64,000 nucleotides of DNA, from contig JADFSR010000010.1 of assembly GCA_022560615.1 (NCBI GenBank), positions 36,974-100,973 on the forward strand, written 5' to 3'. Every line of letters starts with the position of its first letter. Position 1 is the first letter of the stretch. The DNA comes from Gemmatimonadota bacterium (lineage in GTDB: Bacteria; Gemmatimonadota; Gemmatimonadetes; Longimicrobiales; Gaopeijiaceae). Below, piece after piece: positions 9,513 to 18,800 of the stretch. The translations under genes were made by a program, and so were the position numbers. The notes under the pieces were generated by a model. That model saw only the letters and a list, made by a program, of their open reading frames with translations. It was not told the DNA's origin and did not search any database.

Positions 9513-11335
9513 GGGACCTCCACGGCGAGCGCCTCCAGGTAGGGGGCGACACCCTCGAGCACGATTCCCTTGCTCAGCGGCTGCCCCCCATAGTCGGTGA
9601 CCGACACCAGCTTCTGCTTCACGCAGTTCGTCTCCAGCAGCAGCAGCTTCCTCAACTGCTGGTCCCGGTTCTGTTCGACGACGATGACGAGGTCATGCTC
9701 GTCCAGGAACTGCTCGACCGTGTGGTTGAACGGAAAGCCGCGAACGCGCAGATAGTCGATCAGCACGCCGTCCCGTATGAGTTGGTCCCGCGCCTCGAGC
9801 ACCGCCCAGTGGCAGCCGCCGATCGAAAGGAGCCCAAGCCGTGAGCCACCCTCCATCGCGTGCACCTCCGGCTCCGGCACTGCATCAGCCGCCGATTCGA
9901 CCTTCTTCAGCAAGCGGTCCATGACTTCGCGGTACGCGTCCGAGTCTTCCGTATAGCGTCCGTACTTGTCGTGGCCCGACCCGCGCGTGAAGTACGCGCC
10001 CTTCGGATGCACCCCCGGAAGCGTGCGCGCCGCGATGTGGTCACCGTCGACATCCAGGTACCGGTAGAACTGCCCCGCCTGCTCGAGATCCTCCGCGGAG
10101 AGCACTTTGCCGCGATCCGGCACGAAATCGTCGTCCCATTCGAGCTTTGGGATCATCCAGTCGTTCATTCCGATGTCCAGATCCGACACGACGAAGGTCG
10201 GAGTCTGGAAGCGCTCTGCGAGATCGAAAGCGGCGACCGCGAACTCGAAGCATTCCTTTGGATCCGCCGGGAAGAGCACAATGTGCTTGGTGTCCCCGTG
10301 GGATGCGTAGACACAGAGCATCAGGTCGCCCTGTTGCGTGCGCGTCGGCATGCCGGTCGAAGGGCCCGTACGCTGGATATCGAAGAAGACGCTCGGGACC
10401 TCGGCGTAGTACGCAAGCCCAATGAACTCGGTCATGAGCGAAATGCCGGGTCCGGAGGTCGGCGTGAACGCCCGCGCACCCATCCAGCCCGCGCCGATGA
10501 CCATGCCAGCCGCCGCCAGCTCGTCCTCCGCTTGCAGAATGCAGAAATTCTTCTTGCCGGTCTCGGGGTCGACCCGGAATCGATTGCAGTACTCGGTGAA
10601 GCCGTCCATGACGGACGTCGCGGGCGTGATCGGATACCAGGCGCCGACGGTGGCACCTGCGTAGACACAGCCCAGAGCGGCAGCGGCGTTCCCGGTGACC
10701 ATGACGCAGTCCTTCGTCGCGTCCATGGTCTCGAGCCGAATCGGGAGCGGACAGTCGAAGTGTTCCTCGGCGTAATCGTATCCGAGCTCGATCGCGATGA
10801 AGTTCGCGTCCATGAGGTGCTGCTTAGTCGCAAACTTCTCCTGCAGCATCCCCTTCACAACGTCCATGTCGATGTCGAGCAGTGCGACGAGCGCCCCCAC
10901 GTAGGTGATGTTCTTCATCAGGATGCGCGTGCGTGATCCGTCGAAACGGTGGACGCACAGCTCGGCGAACGGAACGCCGAGGAACGCGACGTCGTCGCGC
11001 TTGAACTCGTCAGACAGCTCGCGGCTGCTGTCGTATAGAATCCACCCGCCGGACGCGACCTCCTCGATGTCGCGCGCGTAGCTCTCCGGGTTCATCGCCA
11101 CCATGAGCTGAAAATCGGGGCTGCGCGCGGTGTACCCGTCCGCGTTCACGCGGATCTCATACCACGTGGGCAGCCCCTGGATGTTCGACGGGAATACGTT
11201 CTTGCCCGATACGGGGACGCCCATACGGAACAGCGCCTGCAGCAGCAGTCCGTTCGCGCTGGCTGACCCGGTCCCGTTGACCGTGGCGATCTTCAGGCCG
11301 AAGTCGTTGACGCCGTAGGTGCTGTCGTGGGCCAA
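9509..11335 (-). CDS. korA: 2-oxoacid:ferredoxin oxidoreductase, gamma-alpha fusion subunit
   Basis: This subunit of about 608 residues is a fusion of an N-terminal gamma domain (about residues 10-190, with VNGTGSASANGLLLQALFRMG) and the alpha/pyrimidine-binding domains (about 215-608, with GNAAAALGCVYAGAT and YPITPATSVMDGF). Together with KorB it forms the CoA-acylating, ferredoxin-reducing enzyme. The first ATG in frame lies at 11401, deep inside the upstream gene and giving a non-homologous leader. The better start is TTG at 11335 (LAHDSTYGV...), with AGGA just upstream. This still overlaps the upstream flavoprotein gene by 43 nt and implies tight translational coupling. The C-terminus (GIVLEGVAPYLEAL) is complete. 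Confidence 0.88.
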   Translation of the reverse strand: MAHDSTYGVNDFGLKIATVNGTGSASANGLLLQALFRMGVPVSGKNVFPSNIQGLPTWYEIRVNADGYTARSPDFQLMVAMNPESYARDIEEVASGGWILYDSSRELSDEFKRDDVAFLGVPFAELCVHRFDGSRTRILMKNITYVGALVALLDIDMDVVKGMLQEKFATKQHLMDANFIAIELGYDYAEEHFDCPLPIRLETMDATKDCVMVTGNAAAALGCVYAGATVGAWYPITPATSVMDGFTEYCNRFRVDPETGKKNFCILQAEDELAAAGMVIGAGWMGARAFTPTSGPGISLMTEFIGLAYYAEVPSVFFDIQRTGPSTGMPTRTQQGDLMLCVYASHGDTKHIVLFPADPKECFEFAVAAFDLAERFQTPTFVVSDLDIGMNDWMIPKLEWDDDFVPDRGKVLSAEDLEQAGQFYRYLDVDGDHIAARTLPGVHPKGAYFTRGSGHDKYGRYTEDSDAYREVMDRLLKKVESAADAVPEPEVHAMEGGSRLGLLSIGGCHWAVLEARDQLIRDGVLIDYLRVRGFPFNHTVEQFLDEHDLVIVVEQNRDQQLRKLLLLETNCVKQKLVSVTDYGGQPLSKGIVLEGVAPYLEALAVEVP

Positions 11336-13113
11336 GGTTCCTGTCCCGCGTAGGGGATGAGAAGGTCGAACTGCATCATGTCCCAGGCGGCGGTCGGGCA
11401 TCGCTCAGCGCACAGACCGCAGTGGACGCACAGGTCCTCGTCCTTGAACATGATGCGCGCCGTTTGGGGAAGGGCCTCGGAGGCAAAGAGCGCCTGTTCC
11501 GTATTCTCGGCCACCGCCGTGAGCCGCTGGCGAACCTCTTCCTCTTCACCGTTGTGGGTCATCGTGAGGCAGTGAGTCGGACAGACGTCGATGCACGCGT
11601 CGCACTCGATGCAGAGGTTGGTCGTGAAATCGGTCTGAATGTCGCAGTTGAGGCAGCGCTCGACCTCACGCACCGATTCCTTGAGGTCGAAACCCAGCTC
11701 GGCTTCCACGAATATGTCGGCGAGCCGCGCCTCCAGATCCTCGTAGCGCATCTCGGTCCGCAGATTCGGATCGTAGTCGTTCGAGTAGCGCCATTCGTGC
11801 AGACCCATCTTCGTCGAGACGAGGTTCATGCCGTACGGCAGACGGTCGGTGACCGACTCGTCTTGGCAGTACTGATGGATCGAGATCGCGGCTTGATGTC
11901 CGTGCTCGACCGCCCAGATGATGTTCTCGGGGCCCCACGCGGCGTCGCCACCGACGAAGACACCCTCGCGGGTGGTCATGAACGTGGCGCGATCCACGAC
12001 TGGCATGTCCCAATCGCCGAACTCGATGCCGATGTCACGCTCGATCCACGGGAACGCGTTGTCCTGCCCAATCGCGAGGATCACGTCGTCGGCCTCGATG
12101 AACTTCTCACCCAGCTTCTTGCTCACCAGCCGACCGTTCTCGTCTTCGTCCCATTCGACCAGGTCGAAAATCATGCCGGTCAAACGCCCGTTTTCCATCA
12201 CGAACTTCTGCGGCGAGTGGTTCACCAGAATCTCGATCTGTTCGTCCTCGGCGTCCTCGAGCTCCCACGGAGACGCTTTGAAGTACTGACGCGACTTGCG
12301 CGCCATGACCTTGATGTCATTGCCGCCCAACCGCAGGGAGGACCGGCAACAGTCCATGGCGGTGTTCCCGACGCCGATGACCAGGACGCGCTCGCCGACC
12401 GAATCGATGTGGCCGAAGTGGATGGACTCGAGCCAGTCGATGCCGATGTGCACGTTGGCGTCGGCCTCTTGGCGCCCCTCAATGTCGAGCTCCTTGCCCT
12501 TCGGAGCACCGGTACCGATGAAGATCGAGTCGAACTCGCCCGAGCCGAGCATTTCCTTGAGCGATTCGATGCGGTGGTCGTAGCGGATCTCAACTCCCAT
12601 ATCGAGGATCATGTCGATCTCTTCCTCGAGCACTCGAACCGGTAGGCGGAACGACGGGATGTTGCTGCGCATGAGGCCACCGGCCTTGGGCAGCGCCTCG
12701 AAGATCACGCACTCGTAACCGAGTGGCACGAGATCGTTGGCCACCGTGAGTGAAGCGGGGCCAGACCCTATGAGCGCGATACGCTTGCCGTTCTTACTCT
12801 CGGGCGCCTTCGGCAGCAGGTGATCGACGTCACCGCGCAGATCGGCCGCAACACGCTTCAGGCGACAGATGGCGACCGGTTCGTCTTCGACACGCGTGCG
12901 TCGGCAAGCCGGCTCACAAGGCCGGTCGCACGTCCGCCCCAGAATCCCGGGGAAGACGTTCGACTCCCGGTTGAGCATGTACGATTCGGTGTACTTTCCG
13001 TCCGCTATGAGGCGGATGTATTCCGGCACGTTGGTGTGCGCCGGGCATGCCCACTGGCAGTCGACGACCCTGTGGTAGTACTGAGGGTCCTGAGTATTGG
13101 TCGGTTGCATCAA
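11293..13113 (-). CDS. GltD-like FAD/NAD(P) oxidoreductase with ferredoxin domain
   Basis: This 606-residue protein has a cysteine-rich N-terminus (CQWACPAHTNVPEYI; CDRPCEPAC) as in glutamate synthase small subunits. Two dinucleotide folds follow: GSGPASLTVANDL near residue 117 for FAD, and VIGVGNTAMDCCR for NAD(P). The C-terminus carries two 4Fe-4S motifs, CIECDACIDVCP and CVHCGLCAERCP, plus another CLNC nearby. It is the first gene of the korAB operon and overlaps korA. It probably moves electrons between reduced ferredoxin from KorAB and NAD(P)H, making the complex a pyridine-nucleotide-linked 2-oxoacid oxidase. The last 20 or so residues are low complexity and overlap the korA start. Confidence 0.85.
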   Translation of the reverse strand: MMQPTNTQDPQYYHRVVDCQWACPAHTNVPEYIRLIADGKYTESYMLNRESNVFPGILGRTCDRPCEPACRRTRVEDEPVAICRLKRVAADLRGDVDHLLPKAPESKNGKRIALIGSGPASLTVANDLVPLGYECVIFEALPKAGGLMRSNIPSFRLPVRVLEEEIDMILDMGVEIRYDHRIESLKEMLGSGEFDSIFIGTGAPKGKELDIEGRQEADANVHIGIDWLESIHFGHIDSVGERVLVIGVGNTAMDCCRSSLRLGGNDIKVMARKSRQYFKASPWELEDAEDEQIEILVNHSPQKFVMENGRLTGMIFDLVEWDEDENGRLVSKKLGEKFIEADDVILAIGQDNAFPWIERDIGIEFGDWDMPVVDRATFMTTREGVFVGGDAAWGPENIIWAVEHGHQAAISIHQYCQDESVTDRLPYGMNLVSTKMGLHEWRYSNDYDPNLRTEMRYEDLEARLADIFVEAELGFDLKESVREVERCLNCDIQTDFTTNLCIECDACIDVCPTHCLTMTHNGEEEEVRQRLTAVAENTEQALFASEALPQTARIMFKDEDLCVHCGLCAERCPTAAWDMMQFDLLIPYAGQEPWPTTAPTASTTSA

Positions 13114-13293
13114 CCGGTATCATCCCTGAAGAAAGTGTGCCACTGCACGCTCCGCCGGCTGTCCGAGCGAAGGCGGGGTCGGCCCATCATGTTCGTAGCT
13201 TCCACACTCCTTAAGTACTGGCTTTGGCCGTAAACCGTTGCGTCGGTAGGGTTCCCGCGGGAATCATCGGCGCCATGGCGAGCCCCCCACGCG

Positions 13294-14169
13294 CTACTCG
13301 TTCTGACGGAGGTTCCTCAGGGCGATATTCACCGCCCATCCGAACATCATGTCGTCCACCCCACCGGTCTCTGCCCGCTTGCGAGCCTCCGCTACGATGC
13401 GAATGACGTCGATGTTCTGGAGGGAGGAAGCGGTCACGGTGTCACTATAGCTCGACCCTGTCCGGTATTGGAACTGGGACGTCGTATCCATTCCAGTCGC
13501 GTACTCGATCAGGCTCTCTCCGTATGCCTGCCGGAAGAGCCCGACAGTCGTCGGGTCCATGACCGAGGTCTGGAACTTGAAGGTCGTCTCGCGGAAGAGC
13601 ATGAGGACGTCGCCCACCGCCGGATCAGCGCCAAAGAGAGTCGAAAGAACGGTCTTCTGGAGGCGGTAGAAGTCCGATGCGACAGATGCCGTATCCGCTC
13701 CATTGACAGCGCACTCGTTGCTGGGGGTCCCACCTCCACGGTCCAGTGACGACCAGTTACTGTTCCCGTACGTCCACGCGCCCGTGAGCGTGTCGCGAGT
13801 CGCCGCTCCGGCGACCTCGGCGATGCCCAGGCCGGCGATTCCGCCATCGAAGTACATCGTAGCGTGACTGACGCCTATATCACAGACCACCATCATCGTC
13901 ATCGGAGTGCGGATCGTGAGCGTCTTCTTGCCCGCCACCGTTATTCCAGACTCCATGACCGATCGTATCTCGCTCGCCATCAGCTCGGTCGCCGCTCTCG
14001 CGTTGTCGTGGGCTCCGGTCGCCAGGATCTGCGTCGAGTAGTACTGGTTCTGAATCAGAAACGTCGTGCTCACCAGGATGATCACGACCGACGAGAGCAA
14101 GAGCGCGAGTATGGCTTCGACGAGCGTGAAGCCGGCAAACCCTCTAGCAGCCCGGCTGCTAGCTACCAG
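13294..14169 (-). CDS. PilW-like pseudopilin (non-ATG start)
   Basis: The protein of about 291 residues has the type IV prepilin signature GFTLVEAILALLLSSVVI about 14 residues from the proposed start. A long C-terminal domain follows, with a disulphide-capable cysteine pair. It resembles PilW/GspJ-type minor pseudopilins, which prime assembly of type IV pili or type II secretion pseudopili at the inner membrane. No ATG, GTG or TTG lies in frame between the end of the previous gene and the signature. The most plausible start is CTG at 14169, overlapping the TGGTAG end of the PilV-like gene, so translation would depend on coupling. Reading from the distant ATG at 14538 gives an unlikely leader and is rejected. 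Confidence 0.75.
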   Translation of the reverse strand: MVASSRAARGFAGFTLVEAILALLLSSVVIILVSTTFLIQNQYYSTQILATGAHDNARAATELMASEIRSVMESGITVAGKKTLTIRTPMTMMVVCDIGVSHATMYFDGGIAGLGIAEVAGAATRDTLTGAWTYGNSNWSSLDRGGGTPSNECAVNGADTASVASDFYRLQKTVLSTLFGADPAVGDVLMLFRETTFKFQTSVMDPTTVGLFRQAYGESLIEYATGMDTTSQFQYRTGSSYSDTVTASSLQNIDVIRIVAEARKRAETGGVDDMMFGWAVNIALRNLRQNE

Positions 14170-14552
14170 ACGGCGGACATGTACGAGGTCACGGAATACG
14201 ACGGAGCGGCGTCGTTGAGGGGCGTCAGCGTCACGACGATCATATACAACACGGGGGTTATCTCGCTGATCACGGCCTCGCGCTCGTACGAGAACCCCTC
14301 GACCGCAGTCGTGTCTGCAGCCGTCCCTATCGAAAGTGAGTCGAACGGCGTCGCTTCCAAGGAGTCCAGCCGTTCGTTGGCGAGCACGACGATCTCCGAC
14401 TGGACGGCCGCATACCTTATCTGGATCCCCAGAGCGGCGCTGAGCTGTAGCACCATCAAGACGCCCATCGAGAAGATGAGGAGCGCACCCATCACTTCGA
14501 TGAGCGTAAAACCGCTGCAGCGGCGAGTGGAGGTCCATGGTTGTTGGTTCAA
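14163..14552 (-). CDS. PilV-like pseudopilin
   Basis: This 129-residue protein starts MNQQPWTSTRRCSGFTLIEVMGALLIF, a short basic leader followed by the G/F cleavage site and hydrophobic spine recognised by the prepilin peptidase. The small globular part has a LDSLEATPFDSL stretch common in PilV/GspI-type minor pilins. It lies between FimT-like and PilW-like genes and overlaps both (ATGA with the upstream gene). The order FimT-PilV-PilW matches minor-pilin operons of type IV pili, but pilus motor and secretin genes are not in this window. Confidence 0.8.
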   Translation of the reverse strand: MNQQPWTSTRRCSGFTLIEVMGALLIFSMGVLMVLQLSAALGIQIRYAAVQSEIVVLANERLDSLEATPFDSLSIGTAADTTAVEGFSYEREAVISEITPVLYMIVVTLTPLNDAAPSYSVTSYMSAVW

Positions 14553-15055
14553 GTCTGCTCGACTTTCGACGCTCCCATGCTGTTGAACGAGACGGTGTAC
14601 ATGGTGGCTCCGGAAGAAAACGATGCCGTTCCGAGCGCGCCAGAAGCCCCGCTGAGGTCGGCGATTCCTCTCGAGTTGAAGACCAGAGAGTCTCCGGTCA
14701 GATCTAGATTGATGGCGCTCAAGTTGATATCGGCGTTGTCGCCAAAGCGGCGACTGGACAGCTCCACCGAACCGGACTGAGTTTCAACGACGTACCATCG
14801 ACTGGACTCGTAGAATCGGATCACCACGGATTCACGGATGCGCACAGCGGTCGCGCGCGCCAAAGTCAGGTCCTGCGCGAACACCAGCGCGGCACGTCGC
14901 GCAGCGATTCGTTGGTAGTAACCGCTGAACGAGAGTGAGGCAAAGCCGAGCGTGAGCGCGGTCAATACCAACACGACCGTCATTTCCAGAAGCGTGAAGC
15001 CCCGTGTCTTCCGGCTCGAGCCGGTCTCCGGGTTGCGCGCACTTCCGGTCGACAA
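14549..15055 (-). CDS. GspH/FimT-like pseudopilin
   Basis: The prepilin signature RGFTLLEMTVVLVLTAL is followed by a GspH/FimT domain with AARRAALVFAQDLTLARATAVR and a beta-rich tail, about 168 residues in all. The start is uncertain. TTG at 15055 gives a 19-residue leader of normal composition, with GGGA upstream. Longer readings from GTG or ATG codons up to 15178 give leaders of over 40 residues. It is the first gene of the three-gene pseudopilin unit and overlaps the next by ATGA. FimT/GspH proteins cap or prime pili, and some bind DNA for uptake. Confidence 0.78.
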   Translation of the reverse strand: MSTGSARNPETGSSRKTRGFTLLEMTVVLVLTALTLGFASLSFSGYYQRIAARRAALVFAQDLTLARATAVRIRESVVIRFYESSRWYVVETQSGSVELSSRRFGDNADINLSAINLDLTGDSLVFNSRGIADLSGASGALGTASFSSGATMYTVSFNSMGASKVEQT

Positions 15056-15256
15056 TCTGATCCCTTTGACGTTGGTGGATATCTCAAAGATCCTACACTC
15101 CGGGCTTGGCTTCAACGTTTTTCCTTCGCTCACCCCCAACGCGCACGGGGGACAAGCTGCGCTATCCATCCCGCGCATGCGCCCTCGCCTGTAACTTTCT
15201 CGCGACTAATGGACGGGGAACTTCCGACTAATTCCCACCCGGAGCACACTTCCCGG

Positions 15257-15841
15257 ATGCATCACAGCCTCTGCCTCACCCTCGCCGCGCTCGCGACCTT
15301 CGGCGTACCTGTCCAGGGACAGATCGCCGCGTCTGAGTCAGCAGCCGCCATGGCGTTCGTGTCCGTCGGCACGAGGAGGACCTCTCTCAGAAACAGGGGT
15401 GCCTGGATGGTCGGCGGCGACGCCCGGATCTCCTTCGGCACCTCTTTCTCGTTGGGAGGGGGCGGGTGGGCGTTGGCGAAGCCACTGAAGATCTCAGGCG
15501 TCGCGGGCGCGTCCGACCTCGAATTGGCGATCTCATACGCGGGTGTGCAGTCGGAGTATCGGCTCGCGCAAGCGCGAGCCATCGGCATCGGGCTGCGCCT
15601 GCTGGTGGGTGCGGGCAACGCCAAGATCAGCCTGCCCATCGTCGGCACCGAGCTCGCCGCGGACAATTTCGGCGTCGTAGAGCCTGAGGTCGTCGGCGTT
15701 TTCCCCCTGAGCGACCTCGCCGAGCTCCGGGCCCAGCTCGGCTACCGCTTCGTCTACGGCGTCGAAGATCTCCCTCAGGTCGGTCCCGAACATCTGCGTG
15801 GCGCAACGCTCACCGTCTCGCTCTTGTTGGGGCCCTTCTAG
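15257..15841 (+). CDS. Small predicted outer-membrane beta-barrel protein
   Basis: This 194-residue protein starts MHHSLCLTLAALATFGV with a signal peptide ending VQGQ. The mature part is made of alternating glycine- and aromatic-rich strands (FSLGGGGWALAKPL; LGYRFVYGVEDL) and ends in a terminal aromatic residue, LLLGPF, as expected for a small barrel inserted by BAM. No specific family is recognised. ATG 15257 is chosen over 15209 because the longer reading puts polar residues ahead of the signal peptide. It is divergent from the pseudopilin operon and convergent with glutamate dehydrogenase, 16 bp away. Confidence 0.6.
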   Translation: MHHSLCLTLAALATFGVPVQGQIAASESAAAMAFVSVGTRRTSLRNRGAWMVGGDARISFGTSFSLGGGGWALAKPLKISGVAGASDLELAISYAGVQSEYRLAQARAIGIGLRLLVGAGNAKISLPIVGTELAADNFGVVEPEVVGVFPLSDLAELRAQLGYRFVYGVEDLPQVGPEHLRGATLTVSLLLGPF

Positions 15842-15857
15842 CGCCACTCGATACGGC

Positions 15858-18800
15858 TTACGAAAGGCGATCGGCGAGCGCGGACAGCTCGCGCGTGGTC
15901 ACCGAGACCGCGGCCAATCCCGGCGCTTCTTCGCCCTTGAGCTCCTCGACGATGTCCATGAAGCGCTGGACCTCATGGGGGTGCGAGCGCAGCAACTCGC
16001 TGGTAGCCCTGGACGGATCCGCTGCACCTACGGTCTTCGTGACGGCCGCGAAGACGAGGCGTCTGTGCGCCCGGGAAAGCTCCGCTGACAGAACCTGCGC
16101 GGCACGCTGCTCCCAGTGATCGTCGCCCGCCGCCGCAAACGTACTACGGCGCAGCCAGGGCACGTGGAAGGCCTCTGAGATCTCGTAGTAGATTCGGCCG
16201 GTGTCGAGCGTGCCCGCCTCGGTCTCGCGCCCGATCTCGAGGATCTCCAGTAGTTGGTCCAGGAAGCGGAGCGTGATCAGCCGCTGAGAGAAGGCCTCGT
16301 CGGCGCCGACCTCTCGGATCTCATCCACGCGGGCCTCGAACAGCGCGCGGTCTTCCCCGGTGACGATCTCACTAAACGAGTTCCGGAGGGTGGCCAGTCC
16401 TTCGAGGTTTTGTGCGACGATACGTGCAGGCGATACGTCCGCGTCGACGTTGCCCAAGACCCATCGAGCCGTGCGCTCGAGCACCCGGGCCAAGCCGAGC
16501 AGCCAGCGATACGTGACACGTGAGTTCATCGCGGCCTGAGCACCCATCTCGTTCAGGAGCGCCCGGTGGTCAGCCAGCCGCGACGCCACCAGCCAAGCGC
16601 GCGCGATCTGCTCGGCGCTTCGGCCGGTATCACGGACCAGACGGTGCACGAACGTCGCCCCCATCAGGTCGACGAGATCGTTCGTGAGCTGGCTCGCGAT
16701 GATCTCGCGACGCAGACGGTGCGACGCGAGGTGCTCGCTCCCCACCGCGACCATCGCGGCCGGGGGGAAGTACCCGAGCAAATAGCTCTCGGTCACCGGA
16801 TCGTCCGGAAGGCCGCTGCGCAGCAAGCCGCTCATCAGGGACAGCTTGGAATAGGCGAGCAAGATGCACAGCTCCGGGCGGGCCAAGGTCTGCCCCCGAT
16901 CCCGTCGCTCGTCGAGAACGTCACCGGTCGGCAGGGACTCGGAGCGTCGGTCCAACTCACCGGTCTTCTCGAGCGCGAACATGAGATCGCGGAAGTCGTC
17001 AGCCCCTTCCTTTGCCCTCCGTGCATCCAAGGAGATCGCGAGACTCTGCGTCCGGTTGTTCATGAGCACGAGCTCCGCCACGTCCTCGGTCAGTTCTTGG
17101 AGAAGCTCGTTGCGGCCGTCTTCGCTCATGCTGCCGCTCGCGACCGCGGGCGCCAACAGGATCTTGAGATTGACCTCGTGGTCGGACATGTCGACGCCGG
17201 CCGAGTTGTCGAGAGCGTCCGTATTGATGCGGCCGCCGTTCAGCGCGTACTCGATACGCGCTCGCTGCGTGAAGCCGAGGTTACCGCCCTCGCCTACGAC
17301 CTCGCACCGGACATCCGGCGCGTCGATTCGGACCTCATCGTTCGATGAGTCGCCGACATCGGCGTGGCTCTCGGAGCTCGCCTTCACGTACGTACCGACG
17401 CCGCCGTTCCAGAGTAGCTCTGCGGGCGCCCGGAGCACCGCGCGGATGAGGGCCTCCCCCTCCATGATGTCGGGAGCGTCGTCCGGCAAACCGAGCGCGC
17501 GGCGGGCCTGCGGCGTCAGCTCGACCTCCTTTGAGCCCCGCGGCACGATCATGCCGCCCTCGCTCAGCAGGCTCGTGTCATAGTCCTCCCAGCTCGATCG
17601 CCCGAGCTCGAACACGCGCGTCCGCTCGGCAAACGTCGTCGCGGGATCGGGGTCCGGATCGATGAAGATGTGCCGGTGGTCGAACGCCGCGATCAAGCGG
17701 ATTTGCTCGGAGAGCAGCATGCCGTTGCCGAAGACATCGCCGCTCATGTCGCCGATGCCCACCACGCTGAACGGCTCGCTCTGGATATCCTTCCCTATCT
17801 CGCGGAAGTGACGCTTCACGCATTCCCACCCGCCCCGTGCCGTGATGCCGATCGCCTTGTGGTCGTAGCCGTTCGAACCACCGGACGCGAACGCATCGTC
17901 GAGCCAGAAACCGTACTCGGACGAGATGGAGTTCGCGAGGTCCGAGAAGGTCGCGGTGCCCTTGTCTGCGGCGACCACGAGGTACGGATCCGCCGTGTCG
18001 TACGCGACGACGTTCTCCGGCGGTACCGTCTTGCCGTCCGAGAGGTTGTCGGTGAGGTCCAGCAACCCGCGTATGAGCGTCTGGTACTGGGCACGCCCCT
18101 CTTCCCGCCGCTGCTCGGGGTCGGACGGCACGACGCGGGTCACGAAGCCTCCCTTCGAGCCGCCCGGAACGATCACGGCGTTCTTCACGATCTGCGTCTT
18201 CACCAGGCCGAGCACCTCCGCGCGGAAGTCGTCGGGCCGGTCACTCCAGCGGATGCCCCCTCGCGCGACGCTCGAGCCGCGCAAGTGGACGCCTTCCATG
18301 CGGGACGAGTGCACCCACACCTCGAAGCGGAGCCTCGAGCGGCGCAAGAACTCCATCTCCCGGCAGTCGAACTTGTACGAGATGTACGGCACACCGCCGG
18401 AACGGAACGTCGGCTCCTTGCCGCCGTGCATATAGAAATTCGTACGCAGCGTCGCGCCGATGAGCTCCTCGACTCGGCGCAGTGCACGGTCGTCCGGCAA
18501 CGCATCCACACTCCGCAGTGACCCGTTGAAGAGAGCCCGGATGTCCGCGATCGCGGAGAGCCGTTCCTCCTTCGAGGCACCGGTCGACGGATCGAACTTC
18601 GTGGCAAAGAGATCGAGAAGCTCTTTCGCGATGCCGGGATACCGCACGAGGGCCGCGGGGATCGACTTGCGACTCGGTACGGCCCCGATCTGGAAGGCGG
18701 ACGCCGCGTACGCGCGCAGCACGTCGACCTCTCTCCAGTGGAGTCCCGCGCTGACGACCAGTGCATTCAGCTGGTCGCTGAGGGCATCGCCGGCACGAGC

